Of a stretch of 64,000 bases of DNA, positions 48,651 through 56,740 are shown piece after piece. The position numbers and the translations under genes are program-made. The notes beneath the pieces are model-generated. The model saw nothing but the letters and a program-made list of their open reading frames with translations, did no database searches and was not told the DNA's origin. This DNA comes from JAGVVZ01 sp964372465 (GTDB taxonomy: Archaea > Aenigmatarchaeota > Aenigmatarchaeia > CG10238-14), in assembly GCA_964372465.1 (NCBI GenBank), contig CAYJRA010000002.1:26053-90052 (forward strand), given 5' to 3'. Numbering within the stretch: position 1 is the stretch's first letter; every line of letters starts with the position of its first letter.

Positions 48651-49862
48651 ATGACGAAATTTTCATTTAGAATTGGATTTGAAGATGCGAAGTCGGGGGC
48701 CAGAGTAGGCGAAATAAAAACACCCCACGGCAGAATTAATACGCCCGCTTATGTGCCAGTGGCGACCAATGCTTCTGTCAAATCTCTTACGTCTGATGAC
48801 ATGGAAGAATTGAATGCAGAAATTTTGTTTGCAAACACGTTTCATCTTTATCTGAGGCCAGGCAACGAAACAATAGAAGCATTTGATGGTTTGCATAATT
48901 TTATGAAGTGGAACAAACCCATCATAACAGATAGTGGCGGTTTTCAAGCATTCAGTCTTGGGTATGGTTTGCAGCATGGCGTTGGAAAGATAAGTGGCAA
49001 TGTTTTTCCAGACGAAAATCCAGTCAAACCAAAATCCAGAACCAATATTAAAAAATTCGCTTTTATAAATGATGATGGTATTATATTCAGGTCTCCATAT
49101 GACGGCAAGAAGGTTTTCCTTACGCCACAGCTTTCAATAGAAATTCAAAAAATTCTTGGAGCAGACATAATTTTAGCTTTGGACGAATGCACTTCACCTT
49201 TGAGTGATTATGAGTATACCAAAAAAGCAATGATTAGAACTCACAGGTGGGCGCAACTTTCTTTGGATAGCAGAACTACTGACCAAGCAATATTTGGAAT
49301 TATACAAGGTGGTGAGTATAAAGATTTGAGAGAAGAAAGTGCGAAATTTATTTCATCCTTACCTTTTGATGGGATAGCTATAGGAGGGTCATTGGGTAAA
49401 TCTAAAAAAGATATGCATAACATTCTTGATTGGACAATTCCATTATTGCCTTACGATAAGCCGAGGCATCTTTTGGGTATAGGATACGTAGATGATCTCT
49501 TTAACTGTATAGAAAAGGGTGTTGACATGTTCGATTGTGTGATACCAACTAGATTGGGTAGAGCGGGCTTCTTTTTTGTACCTTCTGAAGAAGGTGGCAA
49601 TGTTGGCAATAAATTTAGAATTGACATACAGAGATCGAAATTCAAAGACGATAAAAAATCCGTCAGTGAAAGTTGCAAGTGCTACACATGCTCTAATTTC
49701 AGCAAAGCATACTTAAGGCATCTGTATGTTGCGAAAGAACTTACCTTTTATCGTTTAGTAAGCTTGCATAATATGAATTTCTTTTTGAGACTTATGGAAA
49801 AAATAAGAGAATCTATTAAAGAGAATTCGTTTAACAAATTGAAGAATGAGTGGCTGAAATAA
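48651..49862 (+). CDS. tgt: Bacterial-type tRNA-guanine transglycosylase (TGT)
   Basis: Exchanges guanine in tRNA for a 7-deazaguanine. TIM-barrel features: nucleotide pocket ITDSGGFQAFS (Asp94), AIFGIIQGG, and the nucleophile region MFDCVIPTRLGRAG. The zinc site Cys342, Cys344, Cys347, His373 (CKCYTC to SLHN) matches bacterial/eukaryotic TGT acting at position 34. It lacks the C-terminal PUA extension of archaeal ArcTGT (position 15). At 403 residues it has an extra loop near KISGNVFPDENPVKPKSR. This suggests queuosine-type modification, perhaps by salvage. Confidence 0.9.
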   Translation: MTKFSFRIGFEDAKSGARVGEIKTPHGRINTPAYVPVATNASVKSLTSDDMEELNAEILFANTFHLYLRPGNETIEAFDGLHNFMKWNKPIITDSGGFQAFSLGYGLQHGVGKISGNVFPDENPVKPKSRTNIKKFAFINDDGIIFRSPYDGKKVFLTPQLSIEIQKILGADIILALDECTSPLSDYEYTKKAMIRTHRWAQLSLDSRTTDQAIFGIIQGGEYKDLREESAKFISSLPFDGIAIGGSLGKSKKDMHNILDWTIPLLPYDKPRHLLGIGYVDDLFNCIEKGVDMFDCVIPTRLGRAGFFFVPSEEGGNVGNKFRIDIQRSKFKDDKKSVSESCKCYTCSNFSKAYLRHLYVAKELTFYRLVSLHNMNFFLRLMEKIRESIKENSFNKLKNEWLK

Positions 49863-49864
49863 AC

Positions 49865-49896
49865 AAAAAAGGCAAGAAATTAATGTTTCCTGCCTT
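49865..49896 (-). terminator. Intrinsic-type terminator hairpin
   Basis: On the minus strand an 11-base stem (AAGGCAGGAAA with TTTCTTGCCTT, one G-U pair, 6-base loop) is followed by T6. Read on the plus strand it has an A-C mismatch and is preceded by A6, so it fits termination leftward, after the 16-codon frame. Confidence 0.6.
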
Positions 49897-49905
49897 AGGT
49901 ATTTA

Positions 49906-49956
49906 TTATCTTTTTTCTCCCTCATTTCTTCTCGAAGATTTTCTCCTTGCTGCCAC
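49906..49956 (-). CDS. Very small basic peptide with strong ribosome-binding site
   Basis: A GTG-initiated frame encoding VAARRKSSRRNEGEKR (16 residues, six Arg and two Lys). The ribosome-binding site AGGAGGTG (49963-49970) is near-perfect with 6-base spacing. A TATA-like TTTTTTATATAC lies further upstream on the same strand, and the terminator hairpin closes the unit just downstream. The promoter/RBS/frame/terminator layout suggests an expressed tiny gene or a regulatory RNA. The protein status is uncertain. Confidence 0.45.
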   Translation of the reverse strand: MAARRKSSRRNEGEKR

Positions 49957-49962
49957 CTTTTA

Positions 49963-49970
49963 CACCTCCT
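49963..49970 (-). promoter_or_regulatory. Strong Shine-Dalgarno site for the 16-residue peptide
   Basis: AGGAGGTG complements the archaeal 16S 3' end almost fully, 6 bases before the GTG. It is the main argument that the tiny frame is translated. Confidence 0.6.
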
Positions 49971-50024
49971 TTTGATAGTTAAAATATAATATAATTTGAT
50001 AAAAGTTGTATATAAAAAATTTCG

Positions 50025-50147
50025 TCAGCCTTTATGATTCGTTCTTTTTAAAGACGAAAAATTTAACAGTGCTATAATGATAACGGCAATACCCGTTACA
50101 AGAGCGAATATTTTTGCTGACCAGGGATCCATTGAGCTACCGATCAT
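50025..50147 (-). CDS. Single-helix small membrane protein (40 residues)
   Basis: The frame reads MIGSSMDPWSAKIFALVTG followed by a hydrophobic run (IAVIIIALLNFS) and a basic end SLKRTNHKG: one transmembrane helix with a cytoplasmic positive tail. An internal ATG (Met6) is an alternative start. There is no strong ribosome-binding site, so leaderless translation is possible. Together with the tiny basic frame and hairpin it accounts for most of the 49863-50196 gap. Confidence 0.5.
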   Translation of the reverse strand: MIGSSMDPWSAKIFALVTGIAVIIIALLNFSSLKRTNHKG

Positions 50148-50196
50148 TATTAATGAGAGTTTAGAAATTTGTTAGTTGTAATCGAGAAAAGGTTGT

Positions 50197-50646
50197 TTAT
50201 TTCTTAAATGATTTTGCCAATATTTTATCTAACCAAACACAATTAATTCCTCTATTAAAATTATTTTTGACATAAAAACCAATAGCTGGTTCATCTTTTG
50301 ATTCTACCAAAGCGCATACATATTCGCAATTTACTTTTTCTAACTGGTCTAACAGCGATTCTAATAATTTTTTCCCGATGTTCTGGCCTCTAAATTCTGG
50401 TTTGACAAAAATATTTTCAATTATTGCCTTACTGAAATTTGGATTGTAATTAGCTATAACAAAACCTACAATCTCACTATTTTCTTCTGCTATAAAAATA
50501 AAATCTGTTTTACTTTTAACACACCTTTTTAATATTTTCTCCGGCCAGAACGTAACTACCTCATCGCTAACTTCAAACTCGTTAACAGCACTCCCCAGAT
50601 TAAAAATTTCATCAATATCAGAAAGTTTTGCTTTTCTCACATCCAT
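50197..50646 (-). CDS. GNAT family N-acetyltransferase
   Basis: A 149-residue acetyl-CoA-dependent acetyltransferase. The acetyl-CoA motif A is in IENIFVKPEFRGQNIGKKLL (the R/Q-x-x-G-x-G/A signature), with beta 4 VGFVIANYNPNF before it and YVCALVESKDEPAIGFYVKN after it. The closest style is RimI-like, but substrate cannot be assigned. Confidence 0.88.
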   Translation of the reverse strand: MDVRKAKLSDIDEIFNLGSAVNEFEVSDEVVTFWPEKILKRCVKSKTDFIFIAEENSEIVGFVIANYNPNFSKAIIENIFVKPEFRGQNIGKKLLESLLDQLEKVNCEYVCALVESKDEPAIGFYVKNNFNRGINCVWLDKILAKSFKK

Positions 50647-50799
50647 ACATATTTAATAAAAATTTCATTTATATAAATCTAAAAAATCACCCTCTTGACT
50701 TAATTCTATGGATCTGTTTCCATTCAAATAATATGAACAATAATTTGGATATTATCGGAAGATTTATACAATATATAACTAAAAATTTAATATAGTTTC

Positions 50800-51768
50800 A
50801 TGAGAATCAAAATTGATTCTATAAACAACATGATTCGAAGGCTAGGAAGAGACGAACAAGATTCGCCAGTCAGAATTTTTTTTTCTGTTCTTTCAAATTT
50901 CTTAAATGAAAATTATTTTAGAAATATTTTGATAAAAATATTAGAAAAAAGACCAACAATTACTGACGAGCATTTATCATATTTAATTTACATATCTCTA
51001 CAATACCTAACAAAATTTGCTTATGATAAAATAACTAGAAAAGAGAAACTAAAAAAAGATCTAGTAAATTATTCAAGTCAAATAATAAAATTGTGCCAAA
51101 CAAAATATGCTTCTACCAATGTCATTGAACGTTATGCATTACTGCAAATAATTCTTGGAATGATCAATAAGAAATGCGTGGTAATTGATTTATGTGCTAG
51201 TATCGGACTTGGTTTGACGTCATTAAACACGAATAAATTTTCTAATATCAAAACAGGTTCTAAATTACAACATTATTTAAAGAAAAAGGTAAAAATTTCA
51301 AAGGCAATAGGAGTTGATATTCAGAAACCAGATTTAAAATGGCAACTAGCCTGTTATTTACCAGAAACTAAGAAGAATAGAATTAAGTTGAAAAAAGATT
51401 ACAATAAATTAACAAAAATTGGAACTAGAGTTAATCTCATTCAAGCCAATATTTTGGATCTAGATAAAATTTCTTTACCGAAAGCAGATGTAATTTGGAC
51501 TAGTAATGCGTTCTATCAAATTGAAGGAGACATTAACAAATTAACTAAAAATATTCGAAGCCTACTAAGAGAAAAGGGTGTTTGGATTAATGCTGATTAT
51601 AGATATGAAAACAAAAAATTCGCAACAATTACAAATCCTTATGTTGCTATGATTCGAAAAAGGGAAAACTGGGATAAAGTATTAGAAGTTTTAGAAGCAC
51701 CTTCTGATGTTGTAAGAAACATAAAATCAGGGAAAGATTTTGAAAAATTCAAGTCTTTTTGCGAATAG
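50800..51768 (+). CDS. SAM-dependent methyltransferase-like protein
   Basis: A 322-residue protein with a helical N-terminal domain (about 1-120) and a Rossmann-like methyltransferase core: motif I VVIDLCASIGLGLTSL, an acidic strand end GVDIQ, NLIQANILDLD and ADVIWTSNAFYQIEGD, then a WINADYR strand. Motif I differs from the usual E/DxGxGxG (DLCASIGLG), so cofactor binding is probable but not certain. Base composition is more A-rich than neighbours, which may hint at acquisition. The 3' end overlaps the convergent gene by 20 bases. Confidence 0.65.
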   Translation: MRIKIDSINNMIRRLGRDEQDSPVRIFFSVLSNFLNENYFRNILIKILEKRPTITDEHLSYLIYISLQYLTKFAYDKITRKEKLKKDLVNYSSQIIKLCQTKYASTNVIERYALLQIILGMINKKCVVIDLCASIGLGLTSLNTNKFSNIKTGSKLQHYLKKKVKISKAIGVDIQKPDLKWQLACYLPETKKNRIKLKKDYNKLTKIGTRVNLIQANILDLDKISLPKADVIWTSNAFYQIEGDINKLTKNIRSLLREKGVWINADYRYENKKFATITNPYVAMIRKRENWDKVLEVLEAPSDVVRNIKSGKDFEKFKSFCE

Positions 51769-52264
51769 ATTCCAACCATCTGTTTAATGCGATAAAAAAC
51801 TTTCTGTTTCTTTCCATGTATTTTTCTCTTTCTTCTCCAACATCTTTAGTTATAAAAACAGAACTCTCTTGCGGAGAAAGAGTTTTTATAGGAATAACCG
51901 CAAGTTTTGTATCAGTTGAACCATCCCATTCTGCAATAGGGATTGTAGGCCATTTTATTCTGCTGTCCCAATTTGGATCAACTATTATCCATTTACCACC
52001 TTCAGGTATCCAAACTTCTAAATATTCATGTGTTTCTGGATCATCGTGCGGCAATTTCATCAGTTCATCTGGTAAATCCAAATTTTTCCATCTGAATTCA
52101 CAGATTATATGTCTACTTTTCAGTCCAATTGTCCGAAATAATCTATCTAGAATTTCTGGTTTTGTGACACATTCATAACCTTGCTCGCCATCGAGGCCTA
52201 GATAAAAAGGTATGTCTCTAACCATTTTGAATAATCTTATCCTTTCAACAATTTGAGGGTCCAT
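51749..52264 (-). CDS. Transglutaminase-like cysteine protease fold protein
   Basis: A 171-residue cytoplasmic protein with the transglutaminase-like triad order: Cys32 in GYECVTKPEILDRLFRTIGL, His79 in PETHEYLEVWIP and Asp96 in KWIIVDPNWDSR. The Cys-helix, then His-strand, then Asp-strand layout is characteristic. Archaeal members are thought to be peptidases or amidases. No partner is obvious; the rhomboid protease gene follows upstream on the same strand by 37 bases. Confidence 0.8.
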   Translation of the reverse strand: MDPQIVERIRLFKMVRDIPFYLGLDGEQGYECVTKPEILDRLFRTIGLKSRHIICEFRWKNLDLPDELMKLPHDDPETHEYLEVWIPEGGKWIIVDPNWDSRIKWPTIPIAEWDGSTDTKLAVIPIKTLSPQESSVFITKDVGEEREKYMERNRKFFIALNRWLESIRKKT

Positions 52265-52301
52265 GATAGTTTCTATTATTTGATAAAAATAAATTCTTAT
52301 T

Positions 52302-52901
52302 TCAGTCTTCTTCCCAGAAGAATTTTACTTTCTTTTTTTGGAATCCGAAGAATTTGACTAGAATAAAGCCCACTATCATCCCACCTAGGTGGCCGTAATT
52401 AGATACTCCTGGTTCCAGTCCGGTTATACCAAATACAATTTGCAATAGTCCTACTATAATTATGAATACAATAGCTGGCATAGGGATTATCATCTGAAAA
52501 TAAATTGTTTGTCTCGGAAACATCAACCCATACGCTGTCATAACACCAAATATAGCTCCAGAGGCACCTATCAATGGAGTATCGCTGATTCCTGTTAAGA
52601 GAATATGGAATATTCCAGAACTGATTCCCGTAATTATATAGAATAATATGAACTTCCTTTTCCCCATAACATATTCGATCGTGGGTCCAAACATGAACAA
52701 ACCCCACATATTTAATAGTATATGTTCAATGCTCCCGTGGACAAACATGAAAGTGAAAAATTGCCATATCCTAAGTTTGAATATCGCTTCTGTAGGCGTT
52801 AACGCAATATAATCTATTGTATCTCTAAACAGCAATGTAATTACGAATACTGCAAAATTTGCAACAATCAATTTTCCCGTAACTGTCTTGAGAAAACTCA
52901 T
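52302..52901 (-). CDS. Rhomboid family intramembrane serine protease
   Basis: Six-helix membrane protease of 199 residues. The catalytic dyad is Ser114 (IGASGAIFG) and His171 (NYGHLGGMIVGF), with Asn64 in the oxyanion motif HILLNMWGLFMFG. The loop-1 WR-like element is reduced. The C-terminus is a basic tail (FGFQKKKVKFFWEED). It is predicted to cleave membrane-anchored substrates; several single-helix proteins occur in this window, but none can be named as the target. Confidence 0.93.
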   Translation of the reverse strand: MSFLKTVTGKLIVANFAVFVITLLFRDTIDYIALTPTEAIFKLRIWQFFTFMFVHGSIEHILLNMWGLFMFGPTIEYVMGKRKFILFYIITGISSGIFHILLTGISDTPLIGASGAIFGVMTAYGLMFPRQTIYFQMIIPMPAIVFIIIVGLLQIVFGITGLEPGVSNYGHLGGMIVGFILVKFFGFQKKKVKFFWEED

Positions 52902-52905
52902 ACTA

Positions 52906-53325
52906 TCAAAGATAATTTTGTATTAGATCTTTAACAATTTTTTCATTCCCTTTAATCATTTCTAACTTTTCCATCTCTTTTAATTCAAACCATCCAAAAT
53001 CTTCTGCTTCATCGTTTATTCTGACATTGTTATTTTTTGTTCCGCAAATATACGTAATCAAAATTACATGTTTCTTAAAATTCGGTATTTCAAATAAAAT
53101 TGAATATATGTTGAATAACTGCCACGACTCCAATTCTAAATTCACTTCTTCCTTTAGTCCTCTTCTCAAACAACCAATAGGATCTTCATTAAATTTCACA
53201 GTTTCGCCGACAAACCCCCATTTACCGCCCTCAAATCTCTTTTTAGAATGTCTTTTAGTCAACAGAAACTTGTTATCATTTTTGACAATCGCTAAGACGC
53301 CAACAACAGTTTTTTTCTCTTCCAT
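52906..53325 (-). CDS. Nudix hydrolase with degenerate Nudix box
   Basis: About 139 residues from the ATG at 53325; a longer frame would run into tRNA-Ile and is rejected. The Nudix fold is clear (TVVGVLAIVKNDNKFLLTKR, GGKWGFVGETVKFNED). The box, however, reads CLRRGLKEEVNLEL instead of REUxEExGU: the first Glu and the Gly are replaced (RG for RE, N for G), while the EE pair remains. Activity may be reduced or altered. It lies 4 bases from the rhomboid gene on the same strand. Confidence 0.82.
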   Translation of the reverse strand: MEEKKTVVGVLAIVKNDNKFLLTKRHSKKRFEGGKWGFVGETVKFNEDPIGCLRRGLKEEVNLELESWQLFNIYSILFEIPNFKKHVILITYICGTKNNNVRINDEAEDFGWFELKEMEKLEMIKGNEKIVKDLIQNYL

Positions 53326-53344
53326 AGATTCACATAAAAATTTA

Positions 53345-53452
53345 TGGGCCGGGCGCGATTCGAACACGCGACCGCTGGTTTTTACGCTCAGAGGCCTTAT
53401 AAGACCAGTGCTCTTTCTGTTCCGAAAGATAGCCAGGCTGAGCTACCGGCCC
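53345..53452 (-). tRNA. tRNA-Ile(TAT) with anticodon intron and D-loop insertion
   Basis: Acceptor GGGCCGG with CCGGCCC, T-arm CGCGTGTTCGAATCGCG, discriminator A. The anticodon stem CTGGT/ACCAG encloses 24 bases. Removing 17 (about 53381-53397) leaves CTTATAA, anticodon TAT, which would read AUA directly; most archaea use a modified CAT anticodon instead. The D-arm carries about 16-17 extra bases (about 53414-53430) with a TCTTTC/GAAAGA hairpin. Removing them restores a normal GCTCAGCCTGGCTAGAGC-like arm. Exact splice points are less certain than for Arg and Met. Confidence 0.85.
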
Positions 53453-53497
53453 ATATGATTTATTAAGTTTTCTTATGACAAATATTTAAATGATAGT

Positions 53498-54418
53498 ATG
53501 AGTGAGTTTAAAGAATTGTTGGTTGAAAGGATAGTTGACGCATTGGACTCATACGGATTTGATAGTTTCACATATCACAGCTGCTTTGATATTCTTGCAA
53601 AAAAGGATAAAATGATTGTAATAAAGGCATTGACCAATATAGACTCATTAAGCAAAGAAATGGCTGCCAATATGAAAACAATTTCCAATTTTTTTTCCGG
53701 GTATGCGTTGACAATAAGTTTGAGATGTAATAACGGAAACTTATCTCCTAATATAATATACTCCAGATTCGGCTTGCCGGCAATAAGACCGGAATTGTTT
53801 GAGACATTGCTATCTAACACATTTCTTCCATCCATTTTTGCATTAAAGGGCAAACACACGGTTTCCATAGATACGAAATTGCTGAGACGAGATAGATTGA
53901 AGAGAAGTTTGACACTAAAGTCTTTGAGTGAGATTGCGGAGATATCGAAGAAATCACTTTATGAAATAGAGAACAACAGAGTCAGGCCAACATTGGAAAC
54001 TGTGGAAAAATTGGAGCGAATATTTAAAATCTCGCTGATTCTTCCTTATGAATTTAAAAAACCAGAAATAAGTGAAACAATTGAACCTAAGACAGAACTT
54101 CAGAGAAAAATTTCTTTGAAGTTTACGGAATTGAAAATAGACAACAGTTGTCTGACTTCAATACCGTTTGAAATGATAGCCAAAAAAAGAGAAACGATAA
54201 TAATAAGCGTTTCCGATGATGAAAAAAACCTTGAAAGCAGATCACAAATAATCAATGACATAAGTTCATTCGCTGAAACTGGGAGTTTATTCGTTACTAG
54301 AAAATCCGAAAAAGAGAGCATCCAAGGTATACCAATCCTTCTGGATTCAGAAATTCTAGAGGCCAGTGATTTCAAGGATATTAAACAAATAATTAATGAA
54401 AAAAAAGAATATGCATAA
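53498..54418 (+). CDS. Archaeal XRE-type transcriptional regulator (COG1395)
   Basis: A 306-residue regulator. The N-terminal half resembles a nuclease-fold-like domain (LVERIVDALDSYGFDSFTY, KKDKMIVIKALTNIDSL). A central XRE helix-turn-helix follows (KSLSEIAEISKKSLYEIENN, RVRPTLETVEKLERIF, about 145-180), then a C-terminal nucleotide/ligand-like domain. The N-domain plus HTH arrangement is the hallmark of COG1395. Regulon unknown. Confidence 0.85.
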   Translation: MSEFKELLVERIVDALDSYGFDSFTYHSCFDILAKKDKMIVIKALTNIDSLSKEMAANMKTISNFFSGYALTISLRCNNGNLSPNIIYSRFGLPAIRPELFETLLSNTFLPSIFALKGKHTVSIDTKLLRRDRLKRSLTLKSLSEIAEISKKSLYEIENNRVRPTLETVEKLERIFKISLILPYEFKKPEISETIEPKTELQRKISLKFTELKIDNSCLTSIPFEMIAKKRETIIISVSDDEKNLESRSQIINDISSFAETGSLFVTRKSEKESIQGIPILLDSEILEASDFKDIKQIINEKKEYA

Positions 54419-54455
54419 CTGAAATTATTTTAACTGAGATTGTCAAATAATTATT

Positions 54456-54998
54456 ATGCTGTTTTTGGAGAAAACCAAAGAGTTTATTATTAGCTTCGTC
54501 ATGCTTTCAATATTTGTCGGATTCGGACTATGGTATTTTTTGACAATCGAAACAAACAACACACCATTTTTGGTTTTAATAGCGCCAGTGTTTTCTTTTA
54601 TCTGGGTTTTTATAATGGCATTTTTCTATAGAGGTATAATTGATTCTCATAAGATGAATATAAGTAAATTTCATGATGCTACTAATCATGCATCAAAGAG
54701 CGGCTCACAGGCATCTATGCTTCTCATGATTGTAGTGTTGATAATAGGACTTAATCAAAACGTTCTCAAATTGAGTAATGCAGTTCTTTTTGGATTGTTG
54801 ATCTTACCACCAGCAATGAGCTCCTTCTCTTACAGCATAGCTGCTTTTACTATGTATTTTGGTATAAGCAGGAAAAACAATGAAATGAATAAGTATGCCC
54901 TGTCTTTTTATGAATTGGGTAATTTTCTTTCATTGGCTTCAATGGTATCAGTAACTTTGCTTTTTGTACTGGTTTTATTGTCGGTTGGGAAAGCATGA
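54456..54998 (+). CDS. Membrane protein with four to five helices
   Basis: A 180-residue integral membrane protein. Hydrophobic helices are at about 9-28, 36-54, 88-105, 112-130 and 155-177. A hydrophilic segment with SHKMNISKFHDATNHASKSG links helices 2 and 3. No family recognised. It lies between the COG1395 regulator and the thermosome. Confidence 0.6.
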   Translation: MLFLEKTKEFIISFVMLSIFVGFGLWYFLTIETNNTPFLVLIAPVFSFIWVFIMAFFYRGIIDSHKMNISKFHDATNHASKSGSQASMLLMIVVLIIGLNQNVLKLSNAVLFGLLILPPAMSSFSYSIAAFTMYFGISRKNNEMNKYALSFYELGNFLSLASMVSVTLLFVLVLLSVGKA

Positions 54999-55003
54999 AA
55001 ATA

Positions 55004-55010
55004 TTTATAT
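55004..55010 (+). promoter_or_regulatory. TATA box of the thermosome gene
   Basis: TTTATAT within GAAAATATTTATATCTG, about 75 bases before the thermosome ATG. It overlaps the region just after the previous stop and would give a leader of roughly 40-50 bases. Confidence 0.45.
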
Positions 55011-55066
55011 CTGTATACCCACATACACATATTGGAATATTCTGTTGATCGGTTAGTTTGAAAAAT

Positions 55067-55073
55067 GGAGGTG
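55067..55073 (+). promoter_or_regulatory. Shine-Dalgarno site fixing the thermosome start
   Basis: GGAGGTG, 5 bases before the ATG at 55079. It supports the MANATIGQIGG start over an upstream in-frame ATG at 55058. Confidence 0.7.
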
Positions 55074-55078
55074 TTTAC

Positions 55079-56740
55079 ATGGCTAATGCAACAATAGGTC
55101 AAATTGGTGGGCAACCAGTATTAATTTTGCCCGAAGGTACATTGAGAACAAGGGGTAAGACAGCGCAGGAAAATAATATTTCTGCTGCCAAGGCAGTTAG
55201 TGATGCTGTTCGTACAACTCTTGGTCCTAAAGGAATGGATAAAATGCTTGTTGATTCAATAGGTGATATAGTCATAACGAATGATGGAGTCACCATATTG
55301 GAAGAGATGGAGATAGAACATCCTGCAGCAAAGATGATTGTTGAAATTGCAAAAACCCAGAATGAAGAAGTGGGTGACGGCACTACGACAGCTGCAGTTA
55401 TCGCAGGAGAACTTTTAAAGAAAGCCGGCGAGCTATTAGATCAGGACATTCATCCCACGGTGGTTATCCGCGGGTATAATCTTGCTTTGAAAAAATCCAT
55501 GGAAGTATTGGAAAAAATGGCGATACCGGTAAGGCTCGAAGACAGAGAAACGTTGAAAAAAATTGCTGTAACGAGCATGAGTGGAAAATCTGGTTACGGG
55601 AATATGGAAAAATCTTCTGACTTGATAGTAGATGCCGTAACAATGGTTGCAGAAAAGAAGAATGGCAAGATGATAGTTGATACAGGAAATATTAAGAGAG
55701 AGAAAAAGCAGGGAGGATCTTCCGAAGATACAGAACTATTGAAAGGTATAATAATCGATAAGGAAGTAGTGCATCCTGGAATGCCTAAACAGGTTAAGGA
55801 TGCGAAGATTGCTTTGGTCGATGCAGCAATGGAAGTAAAGGAGACAGAAACGGACGCGCAAATACAAATTACAGATCCTTTGAAATTGCAAGCATTCATC
55901 GAACAGGAAGAGAAGATAATGAAGGATATGGTTGAGAAAATTTCTAAATCAGGGGCAAATGTTCTCTTCTGTCAGAAAGGTATAGAGGATGTATCTCAGC
56001 ATTATTTGGCTAAGCGGGGAATATTGGCAGCAAGAAGAGTTAAAAAATCTGATTTGGAAGCATTGGCAAAAGCTACTGGCGGAAGAATAGTAACAAATCT
56101 AGATGATTTATCAAGCGATGATTTGGGATATGCTAAGCTAGTTGAAGAACAAAAAGTTGGAACCGAACAGATGGTCTTTGTCAGAGATTGCAAGAATCCG
56201 AAAGCAGTCAGCGTGCTGGTAAGAGGCGGAACAGAACATGTTGTGGATGAAGTTGATAGAGCAATAGAAGACGCTTTGGGCGCTGTATCTTCAGCAATAG
56301 AACTTGGGAAAATAGTTCCAGGTGGCGGCGCACCCGAAGCGGAAGTTGCAAGAGAACTCAGGAAATATTCAGAAGGATTGAAGGGCAGAGAGCAACTAGC
56401 AGTAAATGCATTTGCTGATGCATTGGAAATTATTCCTAGAAGTTTGGCAGAGAATGCCGGATTGGATCCGATAGATACATTAGTTGCTTTAAGAGCAGAA
56501 CATGAAAACAAAAAACAGGAAATGGGCGTCAATGTATTCAGTGGTGGAGTAACGGATATGCTCAAAGCAGGTGTTGTTGAGCCGTTGAAAGTGAAGATAC
56601 AGGCACTGAAATCATCTACAGAAGTAGCAGAAATGATTTTAAGAATAGATGATGTTATATCTGCTTCCAAGCTGGATAAAGGCGGAGGAATGCCTCCTGG
56701 CGGCGGAATGCCTAACATGGGTGGTGGCGAGGATTATTAA
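55079..56740 (+). CDS. thsA: Thermosome subunit (group II chaperonin)
   Basis: ATP-driven protein-folding chaperonin of 553 residues. Equatorial motifs are RTTLGPKGMDKMLVD, NDGVTILEEME and EVGDGTTTAAVIAGELL; the apical domain includes the helical protrusion region (LARRVKKSDLEALAKATGGR, with upstream ISKSGANVLFCQKGIEDVSQ). The C-terminus is Gly/Met-rich (GGGMPPGGGMPNMGGGEDY), typical of the lumenal tail. Only one subunit gene is in the window. The prefoldin alpha partner lies about 11 kb away. A T-rich run follows the stop. Confidence 0.97.
   Translation: MANATIGQIGGQPVLILPEGTLRTRGKTAQENNISAAKAVSDAVRTTLGPKGMDKMLVDSIGDIVITNDGVTILEEMEIEHPAAKMIVEIAKTQNEEVGDGTTTAAVIAGELLKKAGELLDQDIHPTVVIRGYNLALKKSMEVLEKMAIPVRLEDRETLKKIAVTSMSGKSGYGNMEKSSDLIVDAVTMVAEKKNGKMIVDTGNIKREKKQGGSSEDTELLKGIIIDKEVVHPGMPKQVKDAKIALVDAAMEVKETETDAQIQITDPLKLQAFIEQEEKIMKDMVEKISKSGANVLFCQKGIEDVSQHYLAKRGILAARRVKKSDLEALAKATGGRIVTNLDDLSSDDLGYAKLVEEQKVGTEQMVFVRDCKNPKAVSVLVRGGTEHVVDEVDRAIEDALGAVSSAIELGKIVPGGGAPEAEVARELRKYSEGLKGREQLAVNAFADALEIIPRSLAENAGLDPIDTLVALRAEHENKKQEMGVNVFSGGVTDMLKAGVVEPLKVKIQALKSSTEVAEMILRIDDVISASKLDKGGGMPPGGGMPNMGGGEDY

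Noticed and set aside
56002..56718. A 238-codon reverse frame opposite the thermosome gene
   Set aside because: The plus strand encodes a fully conserved chaperonin over the whole stretch; the reverse frame is a Ser/Pro/Ala-rich shadow caused by codon bias.
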